Shown piece after piece: positions 1-7,793 of a DNA stretch of 64,000 bases; the first letter of the stretch is position 1; the number at the start of each line of letters is the position of its first letter. The position numbers were made by a program, and so were the translations under genes. Source of the DNA: Flavobacterium sp. N502540 (lineage in GTDB: Bacteria > Bacteroidota > Bacteroidia > Flavobacteriales > Flavobacteriaceae); assembly GCF_025947365.1 (NCBI RefSeq), contig NZ_CP110012.1, forward strand, positions 2,232,001-2,296,000. The letters run 5' to 3'. The notes under the pieces were generated by a model. It ran no database searches and had not been told where the DNA came from. It saw nothing but the letters and a program-made list of their open reading frames with translations.

Positions 1-677
1 ACCTCGATCACTTGCTCCGCATTTTCAGATACCAGATGGTCTAGTTTTTTGTCGGCAACAATTTGTCCTTTGTCAATAATAATGACACGATCGCAAATGG
101 CTTCCACTTCCTGCATGATATGAGTAGACAGAAAAACAGTTTTATCTTTCCCTACATTTTTGATAACATTTCGAATTTCCATTAACTGGTTAGGGTCCAG
201 TCCGGTAGTGGGTTCGTCCAGAATTAAAACCTCCGGATTGTGCAGTAAAGCATTGGCAAGTCCCACACGCTGACGGTATCCTTTAGAGAGCTGTCCTATT
301 TTTTTATGACTTTCACCTGACAGTCCTGTCAGTTGTATGACTTCTTCAATTCTTGTTTTCGGAACCTGATAAACATCGGCATTAAAAGCCAAATATTCAC
401 GAACATACAAATCCAGATACAACGGATTATGTTCCGGTAAATAGCCAATAGAACGTTGAACTGCCTTTGCATCCGTCATGACATCATGACCGTTTACAAG
501 GGCTGAGCCGTTATCTGCCAGCAAATAGGTTGTCAAAATTTTCATTAATGTAGATTTTCCGGCTCCGTTTGGACCCAAAAATCCGACGATTTCTCCTTTT
601 TCAATAGAGAATGAAATTTCATTTAGCGCTTTTTGCGTTCCGTAACTTTTTGATATATTGTTTACTGCTATCGACAT
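1..677 (-). CDS. gldA: Gliding motility ABC transporter ATP-binding protein GldA (3' end outside window)
   Basis: This is the ATPase subunit of the Gld ABC transporter needed for gliding in Flavobacterium; GldF and GldG are the usual membrane partners and are not in the window. About 225 N-terminal residues are visible, and the C-terminal part lies beyond base 1. I see Walker A GPNGAGKST at residues 35-43, the signature LSKGYRQRVG, Walker B VLILDEPTTGLDP and the switch histidine in STHIMQEVEA. The start is the ATG read from base 677. The whole visible stretch closely matches my memory of F. johnsoniae GldA, so I prefer that name to a generic ABC ATPase. A -7-like box lies at 694-701. Confidence 0.9.
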   Translation of the reverse strand, partial: MSIAVNNISKSYGTQKALNEISFSIEKGEIVGFLGPNGAGKSTLMKILTTYLLADNGSALVNGHDVMTDAKAVQRSIGYLPEHNPLYLDLYVREYLAFNADVYQVPKTRIEEVIQLTGLSGESHKKIGQLSKGYRQRVGLANALLHNPEVLILDEPTTGLDPNQLMEIRNVIKNVGKDKTVFLSTHIMQEVEAICDRVIIIDKGQIVADKKLDHLVSENAEQVIE

Positions 678-693
678 GACTTTTTATTTGCTA

Positions 694-701
694 CAAAAGT
701 A
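694..701 (-). promoter_or_regulatory. Possible -7 box for gldA
   Basis: The minus strand reads TACTTTTG, matching the Bacteroidota -7 consensus TAnnTTTG, 16 bases before the gldA ATG. No TTG is found at the expected upstream distance, so the call rests on the -7 element alone. Confidence 0.4.
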
Positions 702-821
702 AACAGAAATACGCTCGATTACTACATTTTTGTCTTTTAAAGAAATCATAAAAAAAATATAAAAGTCAGTCGTTACGGCATCGTTCTTGTTAAAGGGATA
801 TCAAATTTAAAATAATTTATA

Positions 822-1400
822 ATGAAAAAAATGTTGGTGGTTCTTGCATTAGCTATGGTTAGCTTTGCAAACGCACAAAAAGGAACAATCTTAGTTGGTG
901 GTGGTATTGGTTACACTTCTCAAACTACAACTTTAGGGAACAACGAGGTTAAAACGAATGAATTTGATTTTTCTCCAAAAGTTGGTTACCAATTTCACGA
1001 CAACTGGACTGTAGGGGGTGAGGCTTCTTTTGGTTCAAGCAGAGACGAGCGTGGAGTAAACGAAGTGAAAAACAACACTACTAAATTAGGTGCATTTTTA
1101 CGTTACACTATGCCATTGAACCAAACTTTCGCTTTCTTTGCTGAGTTAGGAACAGGTTTCCAAAGTGCAAAACAAAAAACGTACACAGGGCCAATGACTT
1201 CAACTGCTAAAGCTGACGGTATGTACATTGGTGTAACACCAGCTCTTTTCATCGATATGAAAAAAGGTTTTGGTTTAAACTTTAACATTGGTGGTTTAGG
1301 GTACAACACTTTAAACTATGATAACAATGGACCAGAAGTTAAAAACTTTGATTTTAATTTTGGTAGAACATTTAACATTGGAGTTTCTAAAAACTTCTAA
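822..1400 (+). CDS. Outer-membrane beta-barrel protein (porin/OmpA-barrel type)
   Basis: A 192-residue protein with a signal peptide (about residues 1-19, ending in FANAQ) followed by alternating short hydrophobic and polar stretches rich in Gly, Asn, Tyr and Phe. It ends in Phe, as many outer-membrane barrels do. The size fits an eight-stranded barrel without a periplasmic OmpA domain. No substrate or partner can be read from the sequence. It is a single-gene unit, followed at once by a strong terminator at 1428-1454, and is divergent from gldA. Confidence 0.75.
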   Translation: MKKMLVVLALAMVSFANAQKGTILVGGGIGYTSQTTTLGNNEVKTNEFDFSPKVGYQFHDNWTVGGEASFGSSRDERGVNEVKNNTTKLGAFLRYTMPLNQTFAFFAELGTGFQSAKQKTYTGPMTSTAKADGMYIGVTPALFIDMKKGFGLNFNIGGLGYNTLNYDNNGPEVKNFDFNFGRTFNIGVSKNF

Positions 1401-1427
1401 TCTTAAATAGTATTCAATTTCAGAAAA

Positions 1428-1454
1428 GCATCCGCCACGGCGGGTGCTTTTTTT
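1428..1454 (+). terminator. Rho-independent terminator after the barrel gene
   Basis: A GC-rich hairpin (1428-1447, arms GCATCCGCC and GGCGGGTGC) is followed by a run of T, 28 bases after the stop codon. Confidence 0.85.
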
Positions 1455-1491
1455 GTTTATAGACTATCCTTATGAAAACTAAAATTTGTCG

Positions 1492-1562
1492 TTTAGCCCC
1501 GATAGAAGTGATATCCTTTTGTGGCGGGGTTCGCCATAAAAGATATAACGGATAGCGGGACT
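1492..1562 (+). ncRNA. Candidate structured RNA element (resembles the Flavo-1 motif)
   Basis: The stretch folds into nested helices. The outer pairing is CCCG (1498-1501) with CGGG (1556-1559). The inner pairing is ATATC/TTTT (1511-1520) with AAAA/GATAT (1538-1546), capped by TGGC (1522-1525) with GCCA (1533-1536). The pattern, with AGCCCCGATAGAAGTG on the 5' side and GGATAGCGGGA on the 3' side, recalls the Flavo-1 RNA motif described in Flavobacteria. I name it from memory and could not run a covariance search. Strand is chosen from that remembered orientation. Confidence 0.5.
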
Positions 1563-1603
1563 GAAGGTCTTTTGAAAAAAAAACTTGTGCTGCTAAAAAA
1601 AAT

Positions 1604-1663
1604 GCCAACGGGCGAAGTCGAAAAGAAATCATAACTACAAGAACTTCGACTTCGCCCGTTGGC
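1604..1663. repeat. Perfect 19-bp inverted repeat containing the CGAAGTCGAA core
   Basis: The arms are 1604-1622 and 1645-1663, exact reverse complements separated by 22 bases. The inner sequence CGAAGTCGAA recurs in palindromes at 17118, 25.3-25.6 kb, 30.3 kb and 39.8 kb, so this is one member of a dispersed family. Confidence 0.8.
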
Positions 1664-1709
1664 ACTAAAAAAAACAAAATATATTTACACTAAAAACGCG
1701 TTGCGTGAA

Positions 1710-1862
1710 ATTATCTAAACACATAGAAACATAGTCTTTGTAAACTTAAATAAGGCGTTTCACTTGTTTAAAAACAGATAGACTGTTATGTGAAAGAAAT
1801 GTATTTCTTTTGATTTCCTTTATTCTTCGGTTAGTATCTATGTTTCTATGTGTTTAGATAAT
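1710..1862. repeat. Perfect 25-bp inverted repeat flanking a 103-bp segment
   Basis: The arms at 1710-1734 and 1838-1862 are exact reverse complements over 25 bases. No ORF with coding character lies between them. The inner segment has a small hairpin (GAAAGAAATGTATTTCTTT). Confidence 0.8.
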
Positions 1863-1867
1863 ATCTT

Positions 1868-1958
1868 GCCACAGATTTCACTAATTATTGCGTTTAGATT
1901 AATTCGTGAATTCGTGGCGAATAAAGTATTTAATCTTTTATTCAAATTAATCTGTGGC
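1868..1958. repeat. Intergenic inverted repeat with GCCACAGATT arms
   Basis: GCCACAGATT (1868-1877) and AATCTGTGGC (1949-1958) are exact reverse complements. The inner part contains AATTCGTGAATTCGTGGC. Similar wording (GAATTCGTGGC, AATCTGTGG) recurs at 13.54-13.6 kb, so it looks like a dispersed element. Confidence 0.6.
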
Positions 1959-2012
1959 CTCTTTTATTCCATTAAATCCTAAAATAAAACGTATTTTTGG
2001 CGTTTAGATCAA

Positions 2013-2040
2013 AAAGTCTAAAATCTAAAATTTAAAATTG
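2013..2040. repeat. Four-unit 7-bp repeat next to the dgt start
   Basis: AAAGTCT, AAAATCT, AAAATTT and AAAATTG follow one another without gaps and run into the dGTPase start region. They resemble the AAATCTA array at 18870-18904. Confidence 0.6.
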
Positions 2041-2043
2041 AAA

Positions 2044-3390
2044 ATGAACTGGGAACAACTTTTATCACTCAAACGCCAAGGCGATACCAGCAAAAGATTA
2101 CGTGTAGAACAGGACGATACCCGCTTGGGTTTTGAAGTTGATTATGACAGAATAATCTTTTCGGCGGCATTTCGCTCTTTACAGGATAAGACACAAGTTA
2201 TTCCGCTTTCGAAAACCGATTTTGTGCATACCAGATTGACACACAGTTTAGAAGTTTCGGTGGTCGGACGTTCGCTAGGGCGTTTGGTTGGGAAAAAAAT
2301 CATCGAAAAATATCCTCATCTAAAAGAAGTTCACGGGTATCACATGAACGATTTTGGCGCTATAGTAGCTGCGGCTTCTCTGGCGCATGATATAGGAAAT
2401 CCTCCCTTTGGACACTCAGGAGAGAAAGCAATTGGAGAGTATTTTTCGATCGGAAACGGTTTAAAATACAAAGACCAGTTAACCCCAAAACAGTGGCAGG
2501 ATTTGATTGATTTTGAAGGAAATGCCAATGGATTTTCGGTGCTTACAGCAAGCCGTCCCGGAATTGAGGGAGGACTTCGAATTTCCTATGCTACGCTTGG
2601 CGCTTTTATGAAATATCCAAAAGAAAGTTTGCCTAAAAAGCCTACCCAGAATATCGCTGACAAAAAATACGGTTTCTTTCAGACTGACAAATCTTTTTTT
2701 GAAGAAGTGGCCAACGATATGGGCATGATTGTCAATAAAACGGGAGATGATATTGGTTTCGAAAGACATCCTTTAGCCTATTTGGTTGAAGCAGCCGATG
2801 ATATCTGCTATACCATTATTGATTTTGAAGACGGTATAAATCTGGGATTGGTTTCAGAAGATTATGCCCTAGAATACTTAATCAAACTGGTAAAAGACAA
2901 TATCGGAGTAGCCAAATACAAGACTTTAACAACAAAAGAAGACCGAATTAGCTATTTACGTGCTTTGGCTATCGGGACATTGATAAATGACGCTGTAAAT
3001 GTTTTTGTTGAAAATGAAGAAGCTATTTTGGATGGAAAATTTCCTTTTGCTTTAACAGATAAGAGCAAATACAAAGCGCAAATGGATGATATTATCAAAC
3101 TAAGTGTCGATAAAATCTACCAAAGCCGCGAGGTGGTTGAAAAAGAAATTGTAGGGTATCAGATTATTCAAACCCTGTTGGATAAATTTATAACTGCTTT
3201 TAACAACAAATATGAAGGAACTGCTTCAAACTACGACAAATTGCTTTTGAAAATGCTGCCTGAAAAACATCACTTAGATAAAACCAATTTATACGAACGT
3301 TTGCTGCATATTTGTCATTACGTTTCTTTGCTAACAGACGGGAATGCCCTTGAATTGTTTGAAACCATCAACGGCAGAAAAAACAATTAA
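2044..3390 (+). CDS. dgt: Deoxyguanosinetriphosphate triphosphohydrolase (dGTPase)
   Basis: An HD-superfamily enzyme that hydrolyses dGTP to deoxyguanosine and triphosphate, in the cytoplasm. It has 448 residues from this ATG. The N-terminal sequence around DTRLGFEVDYDRIIFS is typical of the family. Metal-binding residues are visible as H62/H67 in HTRLTHSLE and H115-D116 in AHDIGNPPFGHSGE. An in-frame TTG two codons upstream (2038) is possible but lies inside the heptamer repeat, so I chose the ATG. It stands alone between a repeat-rich gap and the convergent DUF3078 gene. Function is clear from motifs; whether dGTP is the only substrate is not. Confidence 0.9.
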   Translation: MNWEQLLSLKRQGDTSKRLRVEQDDTRLGFEVDYDRIIFSAAFRSLQDKTQVIPLSKTDFVHTRLTHSLEVSVVGRSLGRLVGKKIIEKYPHLKEVHGYHMNDFGAIVAAASLAHDIGNPPFGHSGEKAIGEYFSIGNGLKYKDQLTPKQWQDLIDFEGNANGFSVLTASRPGIEGGLRISYATLGAFMKYPKESLPKKPTQNIADKKYGFFQTDKSFFEEVANDMGMIVNKTGDDIGFERHPLAYLVEAADDICYTIIDFEDGINLGLVSEDYALEYLIKLVKDNIGVAKYKTLTTKEDRISYLRALAIGTLINDAVNVFVENEEAILDGKFPFALTDKSKYKAQMDDIIKLSVDKIYQSREVVEKEIVGYQIIQTLLDKFITAFNNKYEGTASNYDKLLLKMLPEKHHLDKTNLYERLLHICHYVSLLTDGNALELFETINGRKNN

Positions 3391-3519
3391 TACACTAAGT
3401 TGTAGCGTGTAATTGACAAGAAAATGATTGAGATTTAAATATAAAATAAAAGGTCTTTTTTATCGACACAGAACCTATGCCACTATGTGTTAAAATGAAT
3501 TACTTCAACGTTTAATATT

Positions 3520-4521
3520 TTATTGAAAAGCATATACCAGACCCACGCCTAAGACTTGTCTTAGCTGGGCTCTTGGTCCGTTGTTAACTTGCGAAGTCGC
3601 TCCGGTAGCAGGATCCCAAACGTCTTTTTTGGTTTTGATATCATCATCGTACACCAGGTGTACACCAATATTTGCTTTTACATAAGCATTTACTACAAGA
3701 TCCAGGCGGGTATCATAATCTACGTCGACGTTTCCAAATTTGTTTAGATAATCGGTATACAAACTCAATCGGTTTTCGTAGAAGATGTTTTTGTAAATCT
3801 CGGTTTTCATGTATCCGGTAAGCAGAATACCAAATTCGGCTTTTACCTTCTGTCCGTTTTCAACTAAAATTTTAGAACTTGGGTCCATTGGATCCACTAT
3901 GTAAGTCGCTTTTCGCACACCAAAAGCTCCCTGATTGGCTAAAGTCTGATCTAGAACCAAGGTGGTTTTTAGGGTTATTGGAGAGAAATATAAGGTTCGG
4001 TTTTTCTTTTTGTCTGAATTTTCAGCTCCGGCTCCAAGGAAGACATAAGCCGGTGCAAAAGGTCTGGAGATGGCAATATCCTTGTTCGGATAATTGTATC
4101 CATCAGTAAATTGAGTATTGAAGTTGAATTTCGCCGAGTAGTACCAATTTGAGAGCGTATCTTTTCTAAAACCATAGGTTGAATTGAATAGAAAAGCATC
4201 ATCGGTTTTTCGCAATTCTGTACCGTCCTGCTGGTTTAAACCGTATTTTATAATAAGTTCATTGGCCCATTTGTGGTTTCCTTTAATGTAAGTTCGGTTG
4301 AACTCACCTTTAAAAAGTCCCGAGATCGAGCTTGTTCCCCCCGCGCTCCAGTTTACAAAAGCAATTTCGGAAATGTCAAAGCCCAGTTGATTTTTTTTGG
4401 TCCAGTTTGATGGAGGTGCAGGTAATTCACCAGGATCCAAAGTCGTTTGTATAATTTGAGCAAAGTTATTTGAAGTACACAAAAGCAGCAAAAGCAAAAG
4501 GGTAGAACGCAATAATTTCAT
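3520..4521 (-). CDS. DUF3078 domain outer-membrane protein
   Basis: A 333-residue protein with a signal peptide (about 1-21, ending NNFAQ) and a DUF3078-type body. The WTKKNQLGFDISEIAFVNWSAGG stretch near residues 40-62 and the regular amphipathic strands that follow are typical of this Bacteroidota family. The chain probably forms an outer-membrane barrel and ends in FQ. The gene starts 31 bases after the dxs stop on the same strand, so both are probably one transcript, although no functional link to isoprenoid synthesis is known to me. Biochemical role unknown. Confidence 0.75.
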   Translation of the reverse strand: MKLLRSTLLLLLLLCTSNNFAQIIQTTLDPGELPAPPSNWTKKNQLGFDISEIAFVNWSAGGTSSISGLFKGEFNRTYIKGNHKWANELIIKYGLNQQDGTELRKTDDAFLFNSTYGFRKDTLSNWYYSAKFNFNTQFTDGYNYPNKDIAISRPFAPAYVFLGAGAENSDKKKNRTLYFSPITLKTTLVLDQTLANQGAFGVRKATYIVDPMDPSSKILVENGQKVKAEFGILLTGYMKTEIYKNIFYENRLSLYTDYLNKFGNVDVDYDTRLDLVVNAYVKANIGVHLVYDDDIKTKKDVWDPATGATSQVNNGPRAQLRQVLGVGLVYAFQ

Positions 4522-4552
4522 TGTGATTTTATTTTTTGACAGCGCAAAATAA

Positions 4553-6340
4553 TTATTTTGTATCGTTTGAAAAAAGATTTATTAAACTTTTAACGTCAAT
4601 TTTACACAATTGTTGTAACTGATTAACTGTTCCATGCTCGATAAACGTGTCCGGAATACCCAAAACCTCGATGGTATTTTTGAAATTATGTGAGGCTGCA
4701 AACTCTAAAATGGCACTTCCAAAACCACCATTTACAGTACCGTCTTCGACCGTAATTATCCTTTCGAAACTTGAAAAAACACCGATTAAGGTATTGGTGT
4801 CTAGTGGTTTAATAAAAGGGAGGTCGTAATGAGCAATGGCCTCTGGATTCTGAGATTTGTTTATTGCTTCGATCACATTATTTCCAATTGTTCCGGTAGA
4901 CAAAACGGCGATTTTTGTCCCCTCTTTTAAACAGTTTGCTGTGCCAATTTCAATTTTTTTATAATGTCCGAAATTTTCTACTTCCCAATTTGGGATGACG
5001 CCGCGGCCTCTTGGATATCGAATGGCGATGGGATGATTTAATCCCAATTGTGCCGTATATAAAATATTCTGTAAGTCAATTTCGTTGAGAGGAGCATAAA
5101 TAATCAGGTTCGGAATCGCACGTAAATAGGCAATATCAAAAACACCATGATGTGTTGCACCATCTTCGCCTACTAACCCGGCACGGTCAAGACAAAAAAT
5201 AACAGGCAAGTTTTGCAGTGCGACATCGTGGATGACCTGATCGTAAGCGCGCTGTAAAAAAGTCGAATAAATATTGCAGTAGACCGTCATTCCCTGTGTA
5301 ACCATTCCCGCAGCAAGTGTTACTGCATGCTGTTCGGCTATTCCAACGTCAAAAGCGCGTTCGGGAATCTCATCCATCATAAATTTAAGAGAACTTCCGG
5401 ATGGCATTGCCGGAGTGATTCCGATGATTTTTTCGTTCTTTTTGGCTAAATCTAAGATCGTAAGACCAAAAACGTCCTGATATTTAGGAGGTAAATTTTC
5501 TTCTGATTTGGAATAAAGTTCTCCGGTGGAAGCATCAAATTTTCCCGGAGCATGATATTTTACCTGATTTTCTTCAGCCTGCTGTAAACCCTTTCCTTTT
5601 GTGGTTACAATATGTAGAAATTTAGGGCCTTTTATCTTCTTTAAACGATTAAGCTCTTTGATTAAGGCAGGAAGGTCATGACCGTCAATTGGCCCTGAAT
5701 AATCAAAGTTTAACGACTTGATGATGTTATTCTGTTTCGGATTTTTCCCGTTTTTAACCGCTGTTAAATATTTTTTCAAAGCCCCTACACTTGGGTCAAT
5801 CCCGATAGCATTATCGTTTAGAATGACCAAAAGATTAGCATCTGTAACCCCGGCATGATTCAAACCTTCAAAAGCCATTCCTGAAGCAATCGAAGCATCA
5901 CCAATTACGGCTATATGCTGTTTGTCGAAATCACCTTTTAGTTTTGAAGCAATGGCCATTCCAAGCGCCGCTGAAATAGAAGTAGAGGAATGTCCTACGC
6001 CAAATGTGTCATAAATACTTTCGGTTCTTTTTGGAAAACCGGAAATACCTTCAAGCTGTCTGTTCGTATGAAAAATTTCCCTTCTTTCCGTCAAAATTTT
6101 ATGCCCGTAAGCCTGATGTCCAACATCCCAAACCAATAAATCGTCAGGAGTATTAAACACATAATGAAGTGCAATGGTCAATTCGATTACACCCAGACTG
6201 GAGCCTAAATGCCCTTCTTTAACCGAAACAACATCAATAATAAAATCGCGTAATTCCTGTGCAACCTGAGAAAGCTGCGCTTCGGTTAATAAGCGTAAAT
6301 CAGCGGGATTGTATATGTTGGAGAGTAAGTTACTTTTCAT
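4553..6340 (-). CDS. dxs: 1-deoxy-D-xylulose-5-phosphate synthase
   Basis: This thiamine-diphosphate enzyme condenses pyruvate and glyceraldehyde 3-phosphate, the first step of the MEP isoprenoid pathway. It has 595 residues, slightly shorter than the common 620-640. The N-terminal ThDP domain shows GHLGSSLGVIELT, VWDVGHQAYGHK and the GDASIASGMAFEGLNHAG motif. The pyrimidine-binding domain shows GIAEQHAV and DRAGLVGEDGATHHG, and the transketolase C-terminal domain follows. Start is the ATG read from 6340. It is probably co-transcribed with the DUF3078 gene downstream. Confidence 0.95.
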   Translation of the reverse strand: MKSNLLSNIYNPADLRLLTEAQLSQVAQELRDFIIDVVSVKEGHLGSSLGVIELTIALHYVFNTPDDLLVWDVGHQAYGHKILTERREIFHTNRQLEGISGFPKRTESIYDTFGVGHSSTSISAALGMAIASKLKGDFDKQHIAVIGDASIASGMAFEGLNHAGVTDANLLVILNDNAIGIDPSVGALKKYLTAVKNGKNPKQNNIIKSLNFDYSGPIDGHDLPALIKELNRLKKIKGPKFLHIVTTKGKGLQQAEENQVKYHAPGKFDASTGELYSKSEENLPPKYQDVFGLTILDLAKKNEKIIGITPAMPSGSSLKFMMDEIPERAFDVGIAEQHAVTLAAGMVTQGMTVYCNIYSTFLQRAYDQVIHDVALQNLPVIFCLDRAGLVGEDGATHHGVFDIAYLRAIPNLIIYAPLNEIDLQNILYTAQLGLNHPIAIRYPRGRGVIPNWEVENFGHYKKIEIGTANCLKEGTKIAVLSTGTIGNNVIEAINKSQNPEAIAHYDLPFIKPLDTNTLIGVFSSFERIITVEDGTVNGGFGSAILEFAASHNFKNTIEVLGIPDTFIEHGTVNQLQQLCKIDVKSLINLFSNDTK

Positions 6341-6574
6341 TGTAAGGTAAAAAGCAAATTTACGGTTTTAAATTTAATTATTGTTTTTTGAGTTTTTAAC
6401 AGGAACTTTAAATAGGGGAGTTTTATAGAAATGAGACAATTAATAGCGTTAATTGCCTCAAAAAAACGCTATTTATGAGGCGATTAATTTTATTGAACTA
6501 AGTTCTACAGAAAAAGCTAAGTTTTGATTAGCGCTTTCCTGACGTTAACTCAGGAGAAATTATTTCAAAAAAAC

Positions 6575-6582
6575 TATTTTTG
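6575..6582 (+). promoter_or_regulatory. Possible -7 box for tadA
   Basis: TATTTTTG fits TAnnTTTG. It ends only 5 bases before the tadA ATG, which would give a leaderless or nearly leaderless transcript. No TTG occurs at the usual distance upstream. Confidence 0.4.
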
Positions 6583-6587
6583 CACTT

Positions 6588-7031
6588 ATGATAAATCCCT
6601 TCACCGACGAATACTTCATGAAAAAAGCTTTGCAGGAAGCTGAAATGGCTTTTGATAAAGGCGAAATTCCTGTTGGAGCAATCATTGTAGTTGCCGATAA
6701 AATTATTGCAAGAAGCCATAATTTAACCGAATTGCTTAATGATGTTACGGCTCATGCCGAAATGCAGGCGATAACCGCTGCTGCCAATTTCTTAGGTGGA
6801 AAATACCTCAAAGACTGCACATTGTATGTTACCCTCGAACCTTGCCAGATGTGTGCAGGGGCTTTGTATTGGAGTCAGATTTCAAAAATTGTTTTTGGTG
6901 CTCGCGATGAACAACGCGGTTTTATGACCATGGGAACCAAATTACACCCAAAAACAACTGTGGTTTCCGGAGTGATGGCCAATGAAGCTGCCGATTTGAT
7001 GAAACGCTTTTTTGTAGAGAGACGGAAATAA
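6588..7031 (+). CDS. tadA: tRNA adenosine(34) deaminase TadA / nucleoside deaminase
   Basis: A CMP/dCMP-deaminase-fold zinc enzyme expected to convert A34 to inosine in tRNA-Arg(ACG). It has 147 residues, normal for TadA. The zinc and catalytic residues are H56-A57-E58 (HAEMQAI) and P85-C86-x-x-C89 (PCQMC). The N-terminal FTDEYFMKKALQEAE matches the first helix of TadA proteins, which supports the ATG at 6588. It is divergent from dxs and converges on the next gene with no spacer between the stop codons. A related nucleoside or guanine deaminase is the main alternative. Confidence 0.88.
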   Translation: MINPFTDEYFMKKALQEAEMAFDKGEIPVGAIIVVADKIIARSHNLTELLNDVTAHAEMQAITAAANFLGGKYLKDCTLYVTLEPCQMCAGALYWSQISKIVFGARDEQRGFMTMGTKLHPKTTVVSGVMANEAADLMKRFFVERRK

Positions 7032-7574
7032 TTAGAATAAATATCCCCCCAGATAGACACATATAAATATCATAAAGCAATTAAAGCAGATGATATTATA
7101 AAATGTATTTTCTGAAAAGCCTTTTTTTGAAAGTAATATTTTTGTACTTATTCCTATTGAAATAAGGAGAATAAGACAAGTGTAAAATTGAATCCCATTA
7201 ATACTTAAGTCGCTTGAAAGAAGATTGGTGTAATTTCTTGTTTTGGATTTTATTTTTGTCACAAACTTAAATAATAAAGAAGTTTCAATTTCAATATTAT
7301 CTTCTTCAATGCCTTCTTTTGCAGTAGAAAAAGTAAATCCCGTTCGTGTAAAATAATGATAAGAAACTTTTTGTTTGGATTTTCCTGAAGTTCGAATAAG
7401 GTACCGGGTTATTGTATCATTAGTTCTCGAAGAGGGTAAAACATAATAGTCTGCAAAAGCAACTAAAATCAGAAATGAAATTACCCCCAGCAGATATACA
7501 ATGGTATTTTTGTTTTTAACGATAAATTCATTTTCTGTAGAATAGTTGTTGGCGTTGCGGGACATTTTTTGCAT
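7032..7574 (-). CDS. Unrecognised three-helix membrane protein
   Basis: I do not recognise this protein. From the ATG read at 7574 it has 180 residues; starts at 7565 or, less likely, 7646 are possible. One hydrophobic segment follows a short polar N-terminus (NTIVYLLGVISFLILVAF). A polar stretch of about 80 residues with several Ser/Thr/Lys comes next, then two more hydrophobic segments (FYTCLILLISIGIS and FNCFMIFICVYLGGYLF). The C-terminus is at the last helix. Codon use is very AT-rich compared with tadA and the macroglobulin gene. It abuts tadA tail to tail and has no visible partner. Confidence 0.6.
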   Translation of the reverse strand: MQKMSRNANNYSTENEFIVKNKNTIVYLLGVISFLILVAFADYYVLPSSRTNDTITRYLIRTSGKSKQKVSYHYFTRTGFTFSTAKEGIEEDNIEIETSLLFKFVTKIKSKTRNYTNLLSSDLSINGIQFYTCLILLISIGISTKILLSKKGFSENTFYNIICFNCFMIFICVYLGGYLF

Positions 7575-7793
7575 ATTAAGATATACGAAATATACTGTTT
7601 TTGTAATAACCTTTTTTGAATTTTCAACAAAAGTTAAATAATTCAATCTACTGAATTTTCCTCTTAAAAGATTTAGAAAAATACATTATATTTATGCAAT
7701 ATAATTGACACACCACTAGTTTATTTATATAGCGGTAGAAGCTAAAGTAAACTGTCAATTTCCAAATTCGTAAACCTGTAATTCTAAATAAAA

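Noticed and set aside
1420..1677. Minus-strand ORF of 85 residues
   Set aside because: It runs through a terminator, the structured-RNA candidate and an inverted repeat, with no protein-like character.
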